Below, one piece after another: positions 23,954-34,602 of a stretch of DNA of 45,643 nt. Source of the stretch: Flavobacterium sp. (GTDB lineage Bacteria > Bacteroidota > Bacteroidia > Flavobacteriales > Flavobacteriaceae); assembly GCF_030146175.1 (NCBI RefSeq), contig NZ_JASLCE010000044.1:1-45643 (forward strand), written 5' to 3'. A program made the translations under genes and the position numbers. Positions within the stretch are counted from its first letter, which is position 1, and each line of letters opens with the position of its first letter. The notes under the pieces were generated by a model that was not told the origin of the DNA, made no database searches, and was given only the letters and a program-made list of their open reading frames with translations.

Positions 23954-26335
23954 ATGTATGTAGTAAAAAGAGACGGACGACGTGAGCCTGTAATGTTTGA
24001 TAAGATTACAGACAGAGTTAGAATTCTATGCTATGGGTTAAACGATTTGGTTGATCCTGTAAAAGTAGCTATGCGAGTTATTGAAGGTTTATACGATGGT
24101 GTAACCACATCAGAACTGGATAACCTGGCTGCCGAAACAGCAGCGTCAATGACGGTTTCTCACCCGGATTTTGCACAGTTAGCGGCGCGAATTGCCGTGT
24201 CGAACCTGCACAAAAACACCAAAAAATCATTCTCGGAAACCATGACGGATATGTATCAGTACGTAAATCCGAGAACTAACCAGGAATCACCGTTGATTTC
24301 GGATGAGGTTTATGAAGTGATCATGGCCAATGCCGAACGATTGGATTCCACAATTATCTATAACCGGGATTTTAACTACGATTATTTCGGATTTAAAACT
24401 CTGGAGCGTTCTTATTTGTTGCGTATCAACGGACAAATCGTAGAACGTCCGCAACATATGTTAATGCGTGTTTCTGTAGGGATTCACCTTAATGATATCG
24501 AATCGGCTATCGAGACCTACGAATTGATGTCGAAAAAGTTCTTTACGCATGCAACGCCAACGTTGTTTAATGCCGGAACACCAAAACCACAAATGTCGTC
24601 TTGTTTCCTGTTAACCATGCAGGATGATAGTATCGACGGAATTTACGATACCTTAAAACATACGGCTAAGATTTCACAATCGGCCGGAGGAATCGGTTTA
24701 TCAATCCACAACGTACGCGCTACCGGTTCGTATATCAGAGGAACAAACGGAACATCCAACGGTATTGTACCGATGTTGCGTGTGTTTAACGATACCGCAC
24801 GATATGTTGATCAAGGTGGTGGAAAACGTAAAGGTAGTTTTGCAATTTATGTAGAGCCATGGCATGCCGATATCTTCGATTTCCTGGATTTACGTAAAAA
24901 CCACGGAAAAGAAGAAATGCGTGCACGAGATCTTTTCTATGCGATGTGGATGAACGATTTGTTTATGAAACGCGTTCAGGAAGATGCACAATGGACCTTA
25001 ATGTGTCCGAACGAATGTCCGGGATTATATGATGTATATGGCGACGAATTTGACGCGATGTATATCGCTTATGAAAATGCCGGAAAAGGTAGAAAAACCA
25101 TAAAAGCCCGTGAGCTTTGGGAGAAAATCCTGGAATCACAAATCGAAACCGGTACGCCATATATGCTTTATAAGGATGCGGCCAACCGTAAATCAAACCA
25201 GAAAAACCTGGGAACGATTCGTTCTTCGAATCTTTGTACCGAAATTCTGGAGTATACTTCAGCCGACGAAATTGCGGTTTGTAATCTGGCTTCCATATCA
25301 CTTCCGATGTTTGTGGAAAACGGAGAATTCAATCATACACTACTTTACGATGTTACCAAACGCGTAACCCGTAACCTGAATAAAGTAATCGACAGGAATT
25401 ACTATCCTGTTAAAGAAGCCGAAAATTCCAATATGCGCCACCGTCCGGTAGGATTGGGCGTACAAGGTCTGGCTGATGCTTTTATCTTATTGCGTATGCC
25501 GTTTACCGGTGATGCCGCTAAAAAATTAAACCAGGAAATTTTCGAAACCATGTATTTTGCGGCTCTGACTTCGTCTATGGAAATGGCAAAAGAAGAAGGA
25601 CCATATTCGACTTTCGAAGGGTCTCCGATTTCAAAAGGAGAATTTCAGTACAATCTTTGGGGATTGAACGATGGTGATTTAAGCGGTCGTTGGGATTGGG
25701 CAAGCCTGCGAAAAGAAGTGATGCAAAACGGAGTGCGTAACTCTTTGTTGATGGCGCCGATGCCTACCGCTTCGACATCACAAATCTTAGGAAACAACGA
25801 AGCTTTCGAACCATATACATCCAATATTTATACCCGTCGTGTATTATCCGGTGAGTTTATCGTGGTAAACAAACACCTGTTACAGGATTTGGTAAATCTG
25901 GGCTTGTGGAACGAAAACCTGAAACAGGAAATCATGCGTGCCAACGGATCGATTCAGAATATCGATATCATTCCTCAGGAGATCAAAGAACTGTATAAAA
26001 CAGTTTGGGAAATGAGTATGAAAGATATTATCGATATGTCCCGTCAGCGTGGTTACTTTATCGATCAGTCGCAATCGTTAAACCTTTTTATGGAAGGTGC
26101 GACTTTTGCAAAATTAACATCAATGCACTTCTACGCATGGCAGTCCGGATTAAAAACGGGAATGTACTACCTGAGAACGAAGAGTGCTGTCGATGCGATC
26201 AAGTTTACATTAAACAACGAGGTGAAGCAGGAAACACCGGCAAAAGAGGAAGAAATCGCTGTAGATGAATTCCGCGCGATGTTGGAGCGTTCCAGAAATG
26301 CAGAACCGGACGATTGCGAAATGTGTGGTTCATAA
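23954..26335 (+). CDS. nrdA: Class Ia ribonucleotide reductase, alpha subunit (catalytic)
   Basis: 793 residues. An N-terminal ATP-cone ([18 protein letters not shown], residues 1-95) gives dATP/ATP activity control. Active-site cysteines sit in [17 protein letters not shown] and AVCNLASI. The radical-transfer tyrosine pair is in [10 protein letters not shown], and the mobile C-terminal CxxC is CEMC (C788, C791). It reduces ribonucleoside diphosphates to deoxy forms together with NrdB. The 94-nt gap after nrdB holds two small hairpins (23873-23887 and 23889-23906) and no good promoter, so the two genes are probably one transcript. Confidence 0.96.
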   Translation: MYVVKRDGRREPVMFDKITDRVRILCYGLNDLVDPVKVAMRVIEGLYDGVTTSELDNLAAETAASMTVSHPDFAQLAARIAVSNLHKNTKKSFSETMTDMYQYVNPRTNQESPLISDEVYEVIMANAERLDSTIIYNRDFNYDYFGFKTLERSYLLRINGQIVERPQHMLMRVSVGIHLNDIESAIETYELMSKKFFTHATPTLFNAGTPKPQMSSCFLLTMQDDSIDGIYDTLKHTAKISQSAGGIGLSIHNVRATGSYIRGTNGTSNGIVPMLRVFNDTARYVDQGGGKRKGSFAIYVEPWHADIFDFLDLRKNHGKEEMRARDLFYAMWMNDLFMKRVQEDAQWTLMCPNECPGLYDVYGDEFDAMYIAYENAGKGRKTIKARELWEKILESQIETGTPYMLYKDAANRKSNQKNLGTIRSSNLCTEILEYTSADEIAVCNLASISLPMFVENGEFNHTLLYDVTKRVTRNLNKVIDRNYYPVKEAENSNMRHRPVGLGVQGLADAFILLRMPFTGDAAKKLNQEIFETMYFAALTSSMEMAKEEGPYSTFEGSPISKGEFQYNLWGLNDGDLSGRWDWASLRKEVMQNGVRNSLLMAPMPTASTSQILGNNEAFEPYTSNIYTRRVLSGEFIVVNKHLLQDLVNLGLWNENLKQEIMRANGSIQNIDIIPQEIKELYKTVWEMSMKDIIDMSRQRGYFIDQSQSLNLFMEGATFAKLTSMHFYAWQSGLKTGMYYLRTKSAVDAIKFTLNNEVKQETPAKEEEIAVDEFRAMLERSRNAEPDDCEMCGS

Positions 26336-26355
26336 TCTGAAAAAACAATGATATA

Positions 26356-26390
26356 AAACAGCTGTCTTTTGAGATGGCTGTTTCCTTTTT
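26356..26390 (+). terminator. Terminator of the nrdBA operon
   Basis: AAACAGCTGTC / GATGGCTGTTT, an 11-bp stem with two G-T pairs and a 6-nt loop, followed by CCTTTTT. Confidence 0.75.
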
Positions 26391-26407
26391 AAGCCAAATT
26401 GTATTTG

Positions 26408-26415
26408 TACATTTG
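26408..26415 (+). promoter_or_regulatory. -7 promoter box of the AAA+ ATPase gene
   Basis: TACATTTG, 27 nt before the TTG start; no clear -33 element. Confidence 0.45.
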
Positions 26416-26442
26416 TTCACAACTTAACTAAAACCGTATCGC

Positions 26443-27153
26443 TTGAGTACTTTATATTTTACCGACAGGAGTAATGTGAATCTGGAAGATGTTGTTTTTA
26501 ATGAAGCCGTTTCAGGACAGATCAACCAGTTTTTAAAAGAATATCATTTCCGCGAAGTATTGGAACGCTATGAATTGCCGGTGGTGAATAAAATGCTGCT
26601 CTACGGAAAGACGGGTTGTGGAAAAACGATGACTGCCAAGGCGATTGCCAAAAAGCTGGATAAAAAGATTATTATCGTAAATCTGGCGAGTATTGTTTCG
26701 TCCAAATTGGGGGAAACGGCCAAAAACATCGAAGGCTTGTTTAAAGAAGTGCTGTATGAAAGTGCCGTATTGTTTTTCGACGAATTCGATTCGTTGGGAC
26801 AAATACGCGATTATGATAATAAGGACAGTAGCGAAATGAAACGCGTGGTGAATGCCATCTTACAGCTGATCGATAATTTTCCGAAAAAATCGATACTCAT
26901 CGCGGCAACCAACCAGATTCAGATGATCGACGAGGCTTTGGTACGGAGATTCGAATTAAAACTGGAGTTTACACTTCCGTCGCGCGACGTACTCGATACG
27001 TATTACAACAGCCTGTTGTCAAAATATCCGGCCGAATTTTGTAAGTTGGAACGGATTTACGAGGTGTCGTTTGCCGAAGCGAAAAATCATGTATTTACAG
27101 CGGTAAAAAATAATATTATTCAGGCTGAAATCGAAAAACAACAAAATAACTAG
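26443..27153 (+). CDS. AAA+ ATPase, single domain
   Basis: 236 residues, essentially one AAA module. Walker A is GKTGCGKT (residues 55-62), Walker B is VLFFDEFD (D113, E114), sensor 1 is AATNQ, and the Arg-rich ALVRRFE follows. There is no protease, DNA-binding or partner domain. The start is TTG at 26443 (MSTLYFTDRSN): the first in-frame ATG falls only 4 residues before Walker A. Close in type to the classic AAA group (FtsH or spastin-like core). It is followed by the dGTPase gene after 30 nt with no terminator between, so an operon is likely. Function unknown; it may act on the dGTPase or on RNR, which is speculation from position. Confidence 0.8.
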   Translation: MSTLYFTDRSNVNLEDVVFNEAVSGQINQFLKEYHFREVLERYELPVVNKMLLYGKTGCGKTMTAKAIAKKLDKKIIIVNLASIVSSKLGETAKNIEGLFKEVLYESAVLFFDEFDSLGQIRDYDNKDSSEMKRVVNAILQLIDNFPKKSILIAATNQIQMIDEALVRRFELKLEFTLPSRDVLDTYYNSLLSKYPAEFCKLERIYEVSFAEAKNHVFTAVKNNIIQAEIEKQQNN

Positions 27154-27183
27154 ATCCCGTTTGGGAATTTAAAATACACTCCT

Positions 27184-28518
27184 ATGATGCATTGGGAACA
27201 ATTACTGTCATTAAAAAAACAGGGCGATACAAGCAAGCGTTTGCGAAAGGAACAGGACGATACCCGTTTGGGGTTTGAAGTAGACTACGACCGAATCATC
27301 TTCTCATCGGCATTTCGTGGTTTGCAGGATAAAACGCAGGTGATACCCATGTCAAAAACCGATTTTGTGCATACCCGACTTACACATAGTTTGGAGGTTT
27401 CGGTTGTGGGACGTTCGTTGGGACGTTTGGTTGGAAAGAAAATCCTCGAAAAATATCCCCATCTAAAAGAAATCCACGGTTTCCATATGAACGATTTTGG
27501 AGCTATCGTCGCGGCGGCGGCATTGGCGCACGATATCGGGAATCCGCCTTTTGGACATTCGGGTGAAAAAGCAATCGGTGAGTATTTTAAAACCGGAAAA
27601 GGATTCAAATATAAAGAACATTTGGAGCCTAAAGAATGGCAGGATCTGACCGATTTCGAAGGGAATGCCAATGGTTTTTCGGTACTTACGGGTTCACGCC
27701 CGGGTAACGAAGGTGGTTTGCGAATTTCGTATGCGACCTTAGGGGCTTTTATGAAATACCCGAAAGAAAGTCTGCCGAAAAAACCGACATCCAATATTGC
27801 CGATAAAAAGTTTGGTTTTTTTCAGACGGATAAAGTGTTTTTTGCTGATGTGGCGACCGAGTTAGGGCTTATTCCAAATAAAAAAGGCAACGATATCGGT
27901 TTCGAAAGACATCCGCTGGCGTTTTTGGTTGAAGCGGCCGATGATATCTGTTATACCATTATCGATTTCGAAGATGGAATTAACCTTGGGTTAGTGAATG
28001 AAGACTTCGCACTGGAGTATTTGGGGAAGCTGGTTGGACAGATTGATAAAAAGAAATATAGTAGCTTGATCACTAAAGAAGATCGGATCAGTTACCTACG
28101 GGCATTAGCGATTAGTAGTTTGATTGGCGATGCGGTTCGTGTGTTTCTCGAAAATGAAGAAGCGATTCTCGAAGGGAAGTTTCATGCGGCGCTGATGGAT
28201 AAAAGTCAGTATAAAGCGCAGATGGATGATATTCTTGAAATTAGTAGAAAAAATATTTACCAGAGTAACGAAGTGATCGAAAAGGAAATCATGGGATATC
28301 AGGTGATCAATACGTTACTGGATAAATTTTGTACGGCGTATAACAATAAGTTCGAAGGAACGGCTACCAATTACGATCAGTTGTTGCTAAAATTACTTCC
28401 GGAAAAATTCGTAACCGAAAAAATGAGCCTGTACGAACGACTCATGCACATCTGTCATTTTATATCCATGTTAACTGACGGTAAAGCCTTACAAATTTTT
28501 AACATAATTAAAGGTTAA
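27184..28518 (+). CDS. dgt: Deoxyguanosinetriphosphate triphosphohydrolase (dGTPase)
   Basis: Hydrolyses dGTP to deoxyguanosine and triphosphate. 444 residues with an HD-type metal site: THSLEVSVVGRSLGR carries the first His, LAHDIGNPPFGHSGE carries the HD, and AADDICYTIIDFEDG carries the later Asp. The N-terminal KRLRKEQDDTRLGFEVDYDR region and SAFRGLQDKTQV are typical of dGTPases. Two start codons are in tandem (ATGATG); I use the first. Second gene of the AAA+ operon, about 850 nt downstream of nrdA. The juxtaposition of dNTP synthesis and dGTP removal suggests control of dNTP levels. Confidence 0.93.
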   Translation: MMHWEQLLSLKKQGDTSKRLRKEQDDTRLGFEVDYDRIIFSSAFRGLQDKTQVIPMSKTDFVHTRLTHSLEVSVVGRSLGRLVGKKILEKYPHLKEIHGFHMNDFGAIVAAAALAHDIGNPPFGHSGEKAIGEYFKTGKGFKYKEHLEPKEWQDLTDFEGNANGFSVLTGSRPGNEGGLRISYATLGAFMKYPKESLPKKPTSNIADKKFGFFQTDKVFFADVATELGLIPNKKGNDIGFERHPLAFLVEAADDICYTIIDFEDGINLGLVNEDFALEYLGKLVGQIDKKKYSSLITKEDRISYLRALAISSLIGDAVRVFLENEEAILEGKFHAALMDKSQYKAQMDDILEISRKNIYQSNEVIEKEIMGYQVINTLLDKFCTAYNNKFEGTATNYDQLLLKLLPEKFVTEKMSLYERLMHICHFISMLTDGKALQIFNIIKG

Positions 28519-28550
28519 GTGTGATATTATTGATAAGTTAGCAATATTTT

Positions 28551-28580
28551 TTTGTTAAGTTGAATAAAATTATAATTTTG
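28551..28580 (+). promoter_or_regulatory. Promoter of the M36 protease gene
   Basis: TTTG (28551-28554), 18 nt, TAATTTTG (28573-28580): full consensus match, with a leader of about 30 nt. Confidence 0.8.
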
Positions 28581-28615
28581 TGAAACTTGAATTAAAAAGC
28601 TAACTAAAAAAAATT

Positions 28616-31264
28616 ATGAAAAAAACTACCCTAATGATGCTGCTATTGGCTAGTAGCGCAGGGTTTGCACAATCTCAAAATGAGCAAATCCAACGCTATC
28701 TAACCAATAACCATCAAAAGTTAGGCTTATCCCGACAAGATGTCGCGGATTGGTTTGTGGAAAGTGAAGCGAGTTCTTCAACAACGAATATCAATAACTA
28801 CTACGTAAAACAGCGCTATAAGGGAATTGAGATTTTTAATGCGGTAACCAACTTTTCAGTTAAAAACGGAGAAGTAGTTAATGTCGGAAACCGTTTTATA
28901 GCAGATGTAGCAGCAAAAATCAATACCCAGACACCGGTGCTATCGGTAACAGACGGATTGTTAAAGGCGCAAACCCATTTAAAAGTGCCTGCTTTCAGTT
29001 CGCAGATTGCTACTAAAATCAGTGATAAAGAATATAAATTAACCAACGGAACGTTAACGGATGATCCGGTTAGTGCAGAGCTTGTTTTCCAGCAAATGGA
29101 AGACGCTTCCCTGCGACTGGCCTGGGATTATACGTTCTATACGTCCGATTATAAACATTTGTGGAGTGTTCGGATTGATGCGGTAAACGGTGCGATGCTG
29201 GAAAATTTTGATTTGGTATTGAGCTGTAACTTCGGTAATGCGAATCATAAAGAGCACAACCATACCATCAACTTCAGCAGCAAAGCATTTAAAGATGCAA
29301 GTGCATTGGCTCAGGTACAGGGTGGATCGTATCGCGTTTATCCGTATAATGTGGAAAGTCCGAACCACGGAAACCGCGAATTATTAGCGTCACCGCATAA
29401 CGCCTTGGCTTCTCCTTACGAATGGCATGATACCAATGGTGTTGCCGGTCCGGAGTTTACCACTACAAGAGGTAATAATGTTTGGGCAAAAGAAGATATT
29501 GCTGGAAATAACGCGACTACTGGAGTGAGCCCGAACGGTGGTTTAAGTTTGACTTTTGACTTCCCTTACGGCGGAACCGGTGTAGCGGCATCGACCTATA
29601 CCAGTGCGGCTACCACGAATCTGTTCTATATGAATAATATCATGCACGATATTATGTATCAGTACGGGTTTAACGAGGCTAATGGTAACTTCCAGCAAAA
29701 TAACTATGGTCGCGGTGGAACCGTGACTTTTAACGGAGATCCTGTTTTAGCAGATTCTCAGGATGGTAGTGGTACAAACAACGCAAACTTCTCCACTCCG
29801 GTTGATGGTCAGTCGCCACGTATGCAAATGTATTTGTGGAATGTAGGGCCACGACCTAACTTTTTCCGTATAAATTCACCAGCGTCTTTGGCTGGAGCCT
29901 ATTTTGCAGTAGATAATAACTTTACAAGCGGTCACGTAGCAGTGCCAGCGGCACCAGCAGGAATTACAGCCGATTTAGCTCTTTTTGACGATGGTGTTCC
30001 GGATAATGCCGATGCTTGTACCGCAGCCATCAACGGAGCGCAGTTAGCGGGTAAAATCGTTTTGGTTCGAAGAGGATCTTGTGATTTCGTAAATAAAGTA
30101 ATGTTTGCTCAAAATGCCGGTGCATTGGCGGTTATCGTCGTGAATAATCTGGATGAATATATGGTTATGGGTGGTGCAAATGCAGGCATCACGATCCCGG
30201 CTATTTTGGTAAGTCAGTCGGTAGGAAATGCGATAATTGCCGGTATGCAATCCGGAGCGGTTAATACGACCTTATCTTATGAAACGGTTAACTTCTTGAA
30301 TTCGGATGGTGATTTTGATAATGGGGTGATTTCACACGAATATGGTCATGGTATTTCTTCCCGTTTAACGGGTGGACCTGCTGCTGCAAACTGTTTGACC
30401 AGTACAGAGCAAATGGGTGAAGGTTGGTCGGATTTCTTCGCGTATTTATTACAAATCAAAGCGGGTGATTCTCCGGTTACCGGAAAAGGAATTGCAACTT
30501 TCCTTGCCAATCAGCCTACGAATGGAGTAGGAATCCGTCAATATAAATATTCAACCGATTTTGGAATCAATCCACTTACATATGGCGATACCAACGGTTT
30601 ATCCTATACTGATCAGAATGGTACGTTACGAGTTGATGTGCACGCGGTAGGAACCGTTTGGGCTACTATGTTATGGGATTTAACATGGGCCTATATCAAC
30701 AAATATGGCTATGATCCGAATATCTATACCGGAACTGGTGGTAATAATAAAGTTTTACGTTTGATCATCGATGCGTTAAAATTACAACCGTGTAATCCTT
30801 CGTTTGTTTCCGGAAGAGACGCGATTATCGCAGCTGATCAGGCGACAACCGGTGGGCAGAATTACTGTATGATTTGGGACGTTTTCGCCAGAAGAGGTTT
30901 AGGAGTACATGCATCAGCAGGTATGAATAGCGGTGTGGCTGCAATCAACGACCAGGTGGAAGATTTTACAACGCCTCCGCAAGGACCAAACTGTACGATG
31001 GCTGTAGATTATTTTGAAAATAAAGATATGATCAAGGTATATCCAAACCCATCTAACGGAACGTTTAATGTGTTTATCGGAAACTATACCGGTAAAGTAT
31101 CATTACAGGTGTTTGATATAAACGGAAGAAATGTATACAGTCAGAAAGTGGAAGACTTCAATGTTGAAAAAACAATCAACCTGAAAGGATTACAATCAGG
31201 AATGTATATTCTTAAAGTTGAAGGTGATAATTTAAATCATACCCAAAAGGTTATATTGAATTAA
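28616..31264 (+). CDS. Secreted M36 (fungalysin) metalloprotease with PA and T9SS domains
   Basis: 882 residues. In order: Sec signal peptide (MKKTTLMMLLLASSAGFAQS), FTP-type propeptide (about 45-200), and an M36 peptidase domain with the zinc motif HEYGH (H574-H578) and EGWSDFFAYLL, which holds the third ligand Glu. A PA domain (about 450-550, with AQLAGKIVLVRRGSCDFV and AVIVVNN) is inserted in the peptidase. The last roughly 80 residues are a type A T9SS sorting domain (KVYPNPSNGTFNVFIGN to GMYILKVEG). Secreted across the outer membrane by T9SS; the propeptide should be removed on maturation. Monocistronic with strong signals at both ends. Confidence 0.94.
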   Translation: MKKTTLMMLLLASSAGFAQSQNEQIQRYLTNNHQKLGLSRQDVADWFVESEASSSTTNINNYYVKQRYKGIEIFNAVTNFSVKNGEVVNVGNRFIADVAAKINTQTPVLSVTDGLLKAQTHLKVPAFSSQIATKISDKEYKLTNGTLTDDPVSAELVFQQMEDASLRLAWDYTFYTSDYKHLWSVRIDAVNGAMLENFDLVLSCNFGNANHKEHNHTINFSSKAFKDASALAQVQGGSYRVYPYNVESPNHGNRELLASPHNALASPYEWHDTNGVAGPEFTTTRGNNVWAKEDIAGNNATTGVSPNGGLSLTFDFPYGGTGVAASTYTSAATTNLFYMNNIMHDIMYQYGFNEANGNFQQNNYGRGGTVTFNGDPVLADSQDGSGTNNANFSTPVDGQSPRMQMYLWNVGPRPNFFRINSPASLAGAYFAVDNNFTSGHVAVPAAPAGITADLALFDDGVPDNADACTAAINGAQLAGKIVLVRRGSCDFVNKVMFAQNAGALAVIVVNNLDEYMVMGGANAGITIPAILVSQSVGNAIIAGMQSGAVNTTLSYETVNFLNSDGDFDNGVISHEYGHGISSRLTGGPAAANCLTSTEQMGEGWSDFFAYLLQIKAGDSPVTGKGIATFLANQPTNGVGIRQYKYSTDFGINPLTYGDTNGLSYTDQNGTLRVDVHAVGTVWATMLWDLTWAYINKYGYDPNIYTGTGGNNKVLRLIIDALKLQPCNPSFVSGRDAIIAADQATTGGQNYCMIWDVFARRGLGVHASAGMNSGVAAINDQVEDFTTPPQGPNCTMAVDYFENKDMIKVYPNPSNGTFNVFIGNYTGKVSLQVFDINGRNVYSQKVEDFNVEKTINLKGLQSGMYILKVEGDNLNHTQKVILN

Positions 31265-31273
31265 TTCTAAAAT

Positions 31274-31302
31274 AAAAAAGGTTCCGAAAGGAACCTTTTT
31301 TT
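31274..31302. terminator. Bidirectional terminator
   Basis: AAAAAAGGTTCC GAAA GGAACCTTTTTT, a perfect 12-bp stem with a GAAA tetraloop, between the convergent M36 and DUF3078 genes. Confidence 0.93.
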
Positions 31303-31307
31303 ATATC

Positions 31308-32258
31308 TTAAAATGTGTAACTCAAACCGATTCCTAATAGTTGTTTAAACTGGATTTTAGGTCCCTGAGTAACCTGTACACCGTCGATCTCTTTTTTCGA
31401 TTTGATATCATCGTCATAAACAAGATTCGTACCGATATTGGCCTTTACATATTCGTTAACGACCAGATCCAGTTGTAACTGCCAGTCGACATCAATATTG
31501 CCAAAATTATTCATATAATCGGTATAAAGGCTTAAACGATGGTCGAGGAATATGTTTTTGTAGACTTCGGTTTTCCATTGGTTGGTAACTAAAATACCGA
31601 CTTCCGTTCGTGATCTTTTACCGTGGGTAATCAGATTTCCGGCTTCGTCGTAGATCGCTTTGTCAACCCCAAAAGCACCCTGATCGGCCAAACGCTGATC
31701 CAATACCAATGTAGTTTTCTGAGTTAAAGGTGAAAAATAAGCATTTAGCTTTTGTTCCTTATTGGAATACTCGGCTCCGACACCCAGAAATAAATAGGCC
31801 GGCGCAAAGGCTTTGGAAATCGCCAGATCGGTATTCGGATAGGCATATCCACTGGTGAACTGTGTATTGAAATTTAGTTTCGCACTGTGGTACCAGTTTG
31901 AAATACTATCGTGACGGTAACCAAAGGTCGAATTGAACTGAATCGCGTCATCGGTCTTCCGAAGTTCACGCTCTTCCTGCTTGTTAACGCCATAGCGTAC
32001 GATGAGTTCATTTTTCCACTTCACATTACCTTTGACATAGTTTCGTAAAAAAGCGCCCTTTAAAAGGCCTGAAATGGAGTTGTTTCCTCCAACGCTCCAG
32101 TTGATAAAAGCGATTTGGCTAAAATCAAGTCCGACACTGTTTTTTTTGTGCCAATAGGAGGTGGTGTCGGGAATTGTAGTTCTTACTACGTCTTGTGCAT
32201 TACTTTTCTGAATGGCTAAAATAAAAAGTAATCCGATTAGATACGGAGTAATCTTCAT
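31308..32258 (-). CDS. DUF3078 family outer-membrane protein
   Basis: 316 residues. A signal peptide (MKITPYLIGLLFILAIQKSNAQ) is followed by an almost all-beta sequence with alternating aromatic residues, ending LGIGLSYTF with a terminal Phe, the mark of an outer-membrane barrel. The signature FSQIAFINWSVGGNNSISG near the start and the repeated strands YGVNKQEERELRKTDD belong to DUF3078, common in Bacteroidetes. Role unknown. Single gene with its own terminator; not close to anything that explains it. Confidence 0.85.
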   Translation of the reverse strand: MKITPYLIGLLFILAIQKSNAQDVVRTTIPDTTSYWHKKNSVGLDFSQIAFINWSVGGNNSISGLLKGAFLRNYVKGNVKWKNELIVRYGVNKQEERELRKTDDAIQFNSTFGYRHDSISNWYHSAKLNFNTQFTSGYAYPNTDLAISKAFAPAYLFLGVGAEYSNKEQKLNAYFSPLTQKTTLVLDQRLADQGAFGVDKAIYDEAGNLITHGKRSRTEVGILVTNQWKTEVYKNIFLDHRLSLYTDYMNNFGNIDVDWQLQLDLVVNEYVKANIGTNLVYDDDIKSKKEIDGVQVTQGPKIQFKQLLGIGLSYTF

Positions 32259-32306
32259 GGTAAATTTAGTTTTTAATTTTCTTTAGTTTGGCAAATGAGG
32301 TTAAAA

Positions 32307-34076
<1,770 letters not shown>

Positions 34077-34080
34077 GGTG

Positions 34081-34109
34081 CAAAGGTACAATTTGAAATT
34101 GTATTTTTG
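34081..34109. promoter_or_regulatory. Compact divergent promoter of dxs and tadA around a palindrome
   Basis: The 38 nt between the two ATGs hold TACCTTTG on the minus strand (plus 34081-34088) for dxs and TATTTTTG on the plus strand (34102-34109) for tadA. The palindrome ACAATTTGAAATTGT lies between them (34088-34102). Each -7 box ends 4-5 nt before its ATG, predicting leaderless or almost leaderless transcripts. No -33 TTTG at consensus distance was seen for either. Confidence 0.65.
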
Positions 34110-34114
34110 TTTTT

Positions 34115-34555
34115 ATGGAAAACATTTTCACGGACGATTATTTTATGAAAAAGGCACTCCAGGAAGCGGAGATTGCTTTCGAAAAAGGAGAAATTCCGGT
34201 CGGAGCTATTGTGGTTGTCGACAATCGGGTAATTGCCAGAAGTCATAACCTGACGGAGTTGTTAAACGATGTTACGGCACATGCCGAAATGCAATCGATT
34301 ACAGCGGCGGCCAATTTTTTGGGCGGGAAATACCTGAAAGACTGTACGCTTTACGTAACACTGGAACCGTGTCAGATGTGCGCCGGAGCATTGTATTGGA
34401 GTCAGATTTCAAAAGTGGTTTACGGTGCATACGACGAGCACCGTGGCTATCGCAAGATGGGAGCGCAACTGCATCCGAAAACAACTGTGGTAACCGGTGT
34501 TATGGAACAGGAGTGCGGGGCTTTAATGAAGGCTTTCTTTCAGAAAAGACGCTAA
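34115..34555 (+). CDS. tadA: tRNA-specific adenosine deaminase
   Basis: 146 residues. Deaminase motif HAE (H56, E58, in VTAHAEMQSI) and PCQMC (C86, C89, in TLEPCQMCAGALYWS). The pattern around PCQMCAGAL fits the TadA branch that converts A34 to inosine in tRNA-Arg(ACG), rather than guanine or cytosine deaminase. Divergent from dxs, with no visible leader. Confidence 0.9.
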   Translation: MENIFTDDYFMKKALQEAEIAFEKGEIPVGAIVVVDNRVIARSHNLTELLNDVTAHAEMQSITAAANFLGGKYLKDCTLYVTLEPCQMCAGALYWSQISKVVYGAYDEHRGYRKMGAQLHPKTTVVTGVMEQECGALMKAFFQKRR

Positions 34556-34565
34556 TTATAGACAT

Positions 34566-34598
34566 AAAAAAACCGCTCCGTTTCACAACGAGCGGTTT
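34566..34598 (-). terminator. Terminator of the RNase G gene
   Basis: Minus strand: AAACCGCTC / GAGCGGTTT stem followed by a run of seven T. It lies in the convergent gap with tadA; the plus-strand side has only a weak T run. Confidence 0.8.
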
Positions 34599-34602
34599 GG
34601 AT

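Noticed and set aside
27285..27794. 169-residue minus-strand frame inside dgt
   Set aside because: Antisense to the catalytic HD region of the dGTPase; no promoter or family resemblance.
26443..28518. Dedicated anti-phage defence island around the dGTPase
   Set aside because: The surroundings are core genes, with no nuclease, toxin, CRISPR, transposase or integrase. A housekeeping role in dNTP balance is simpler.
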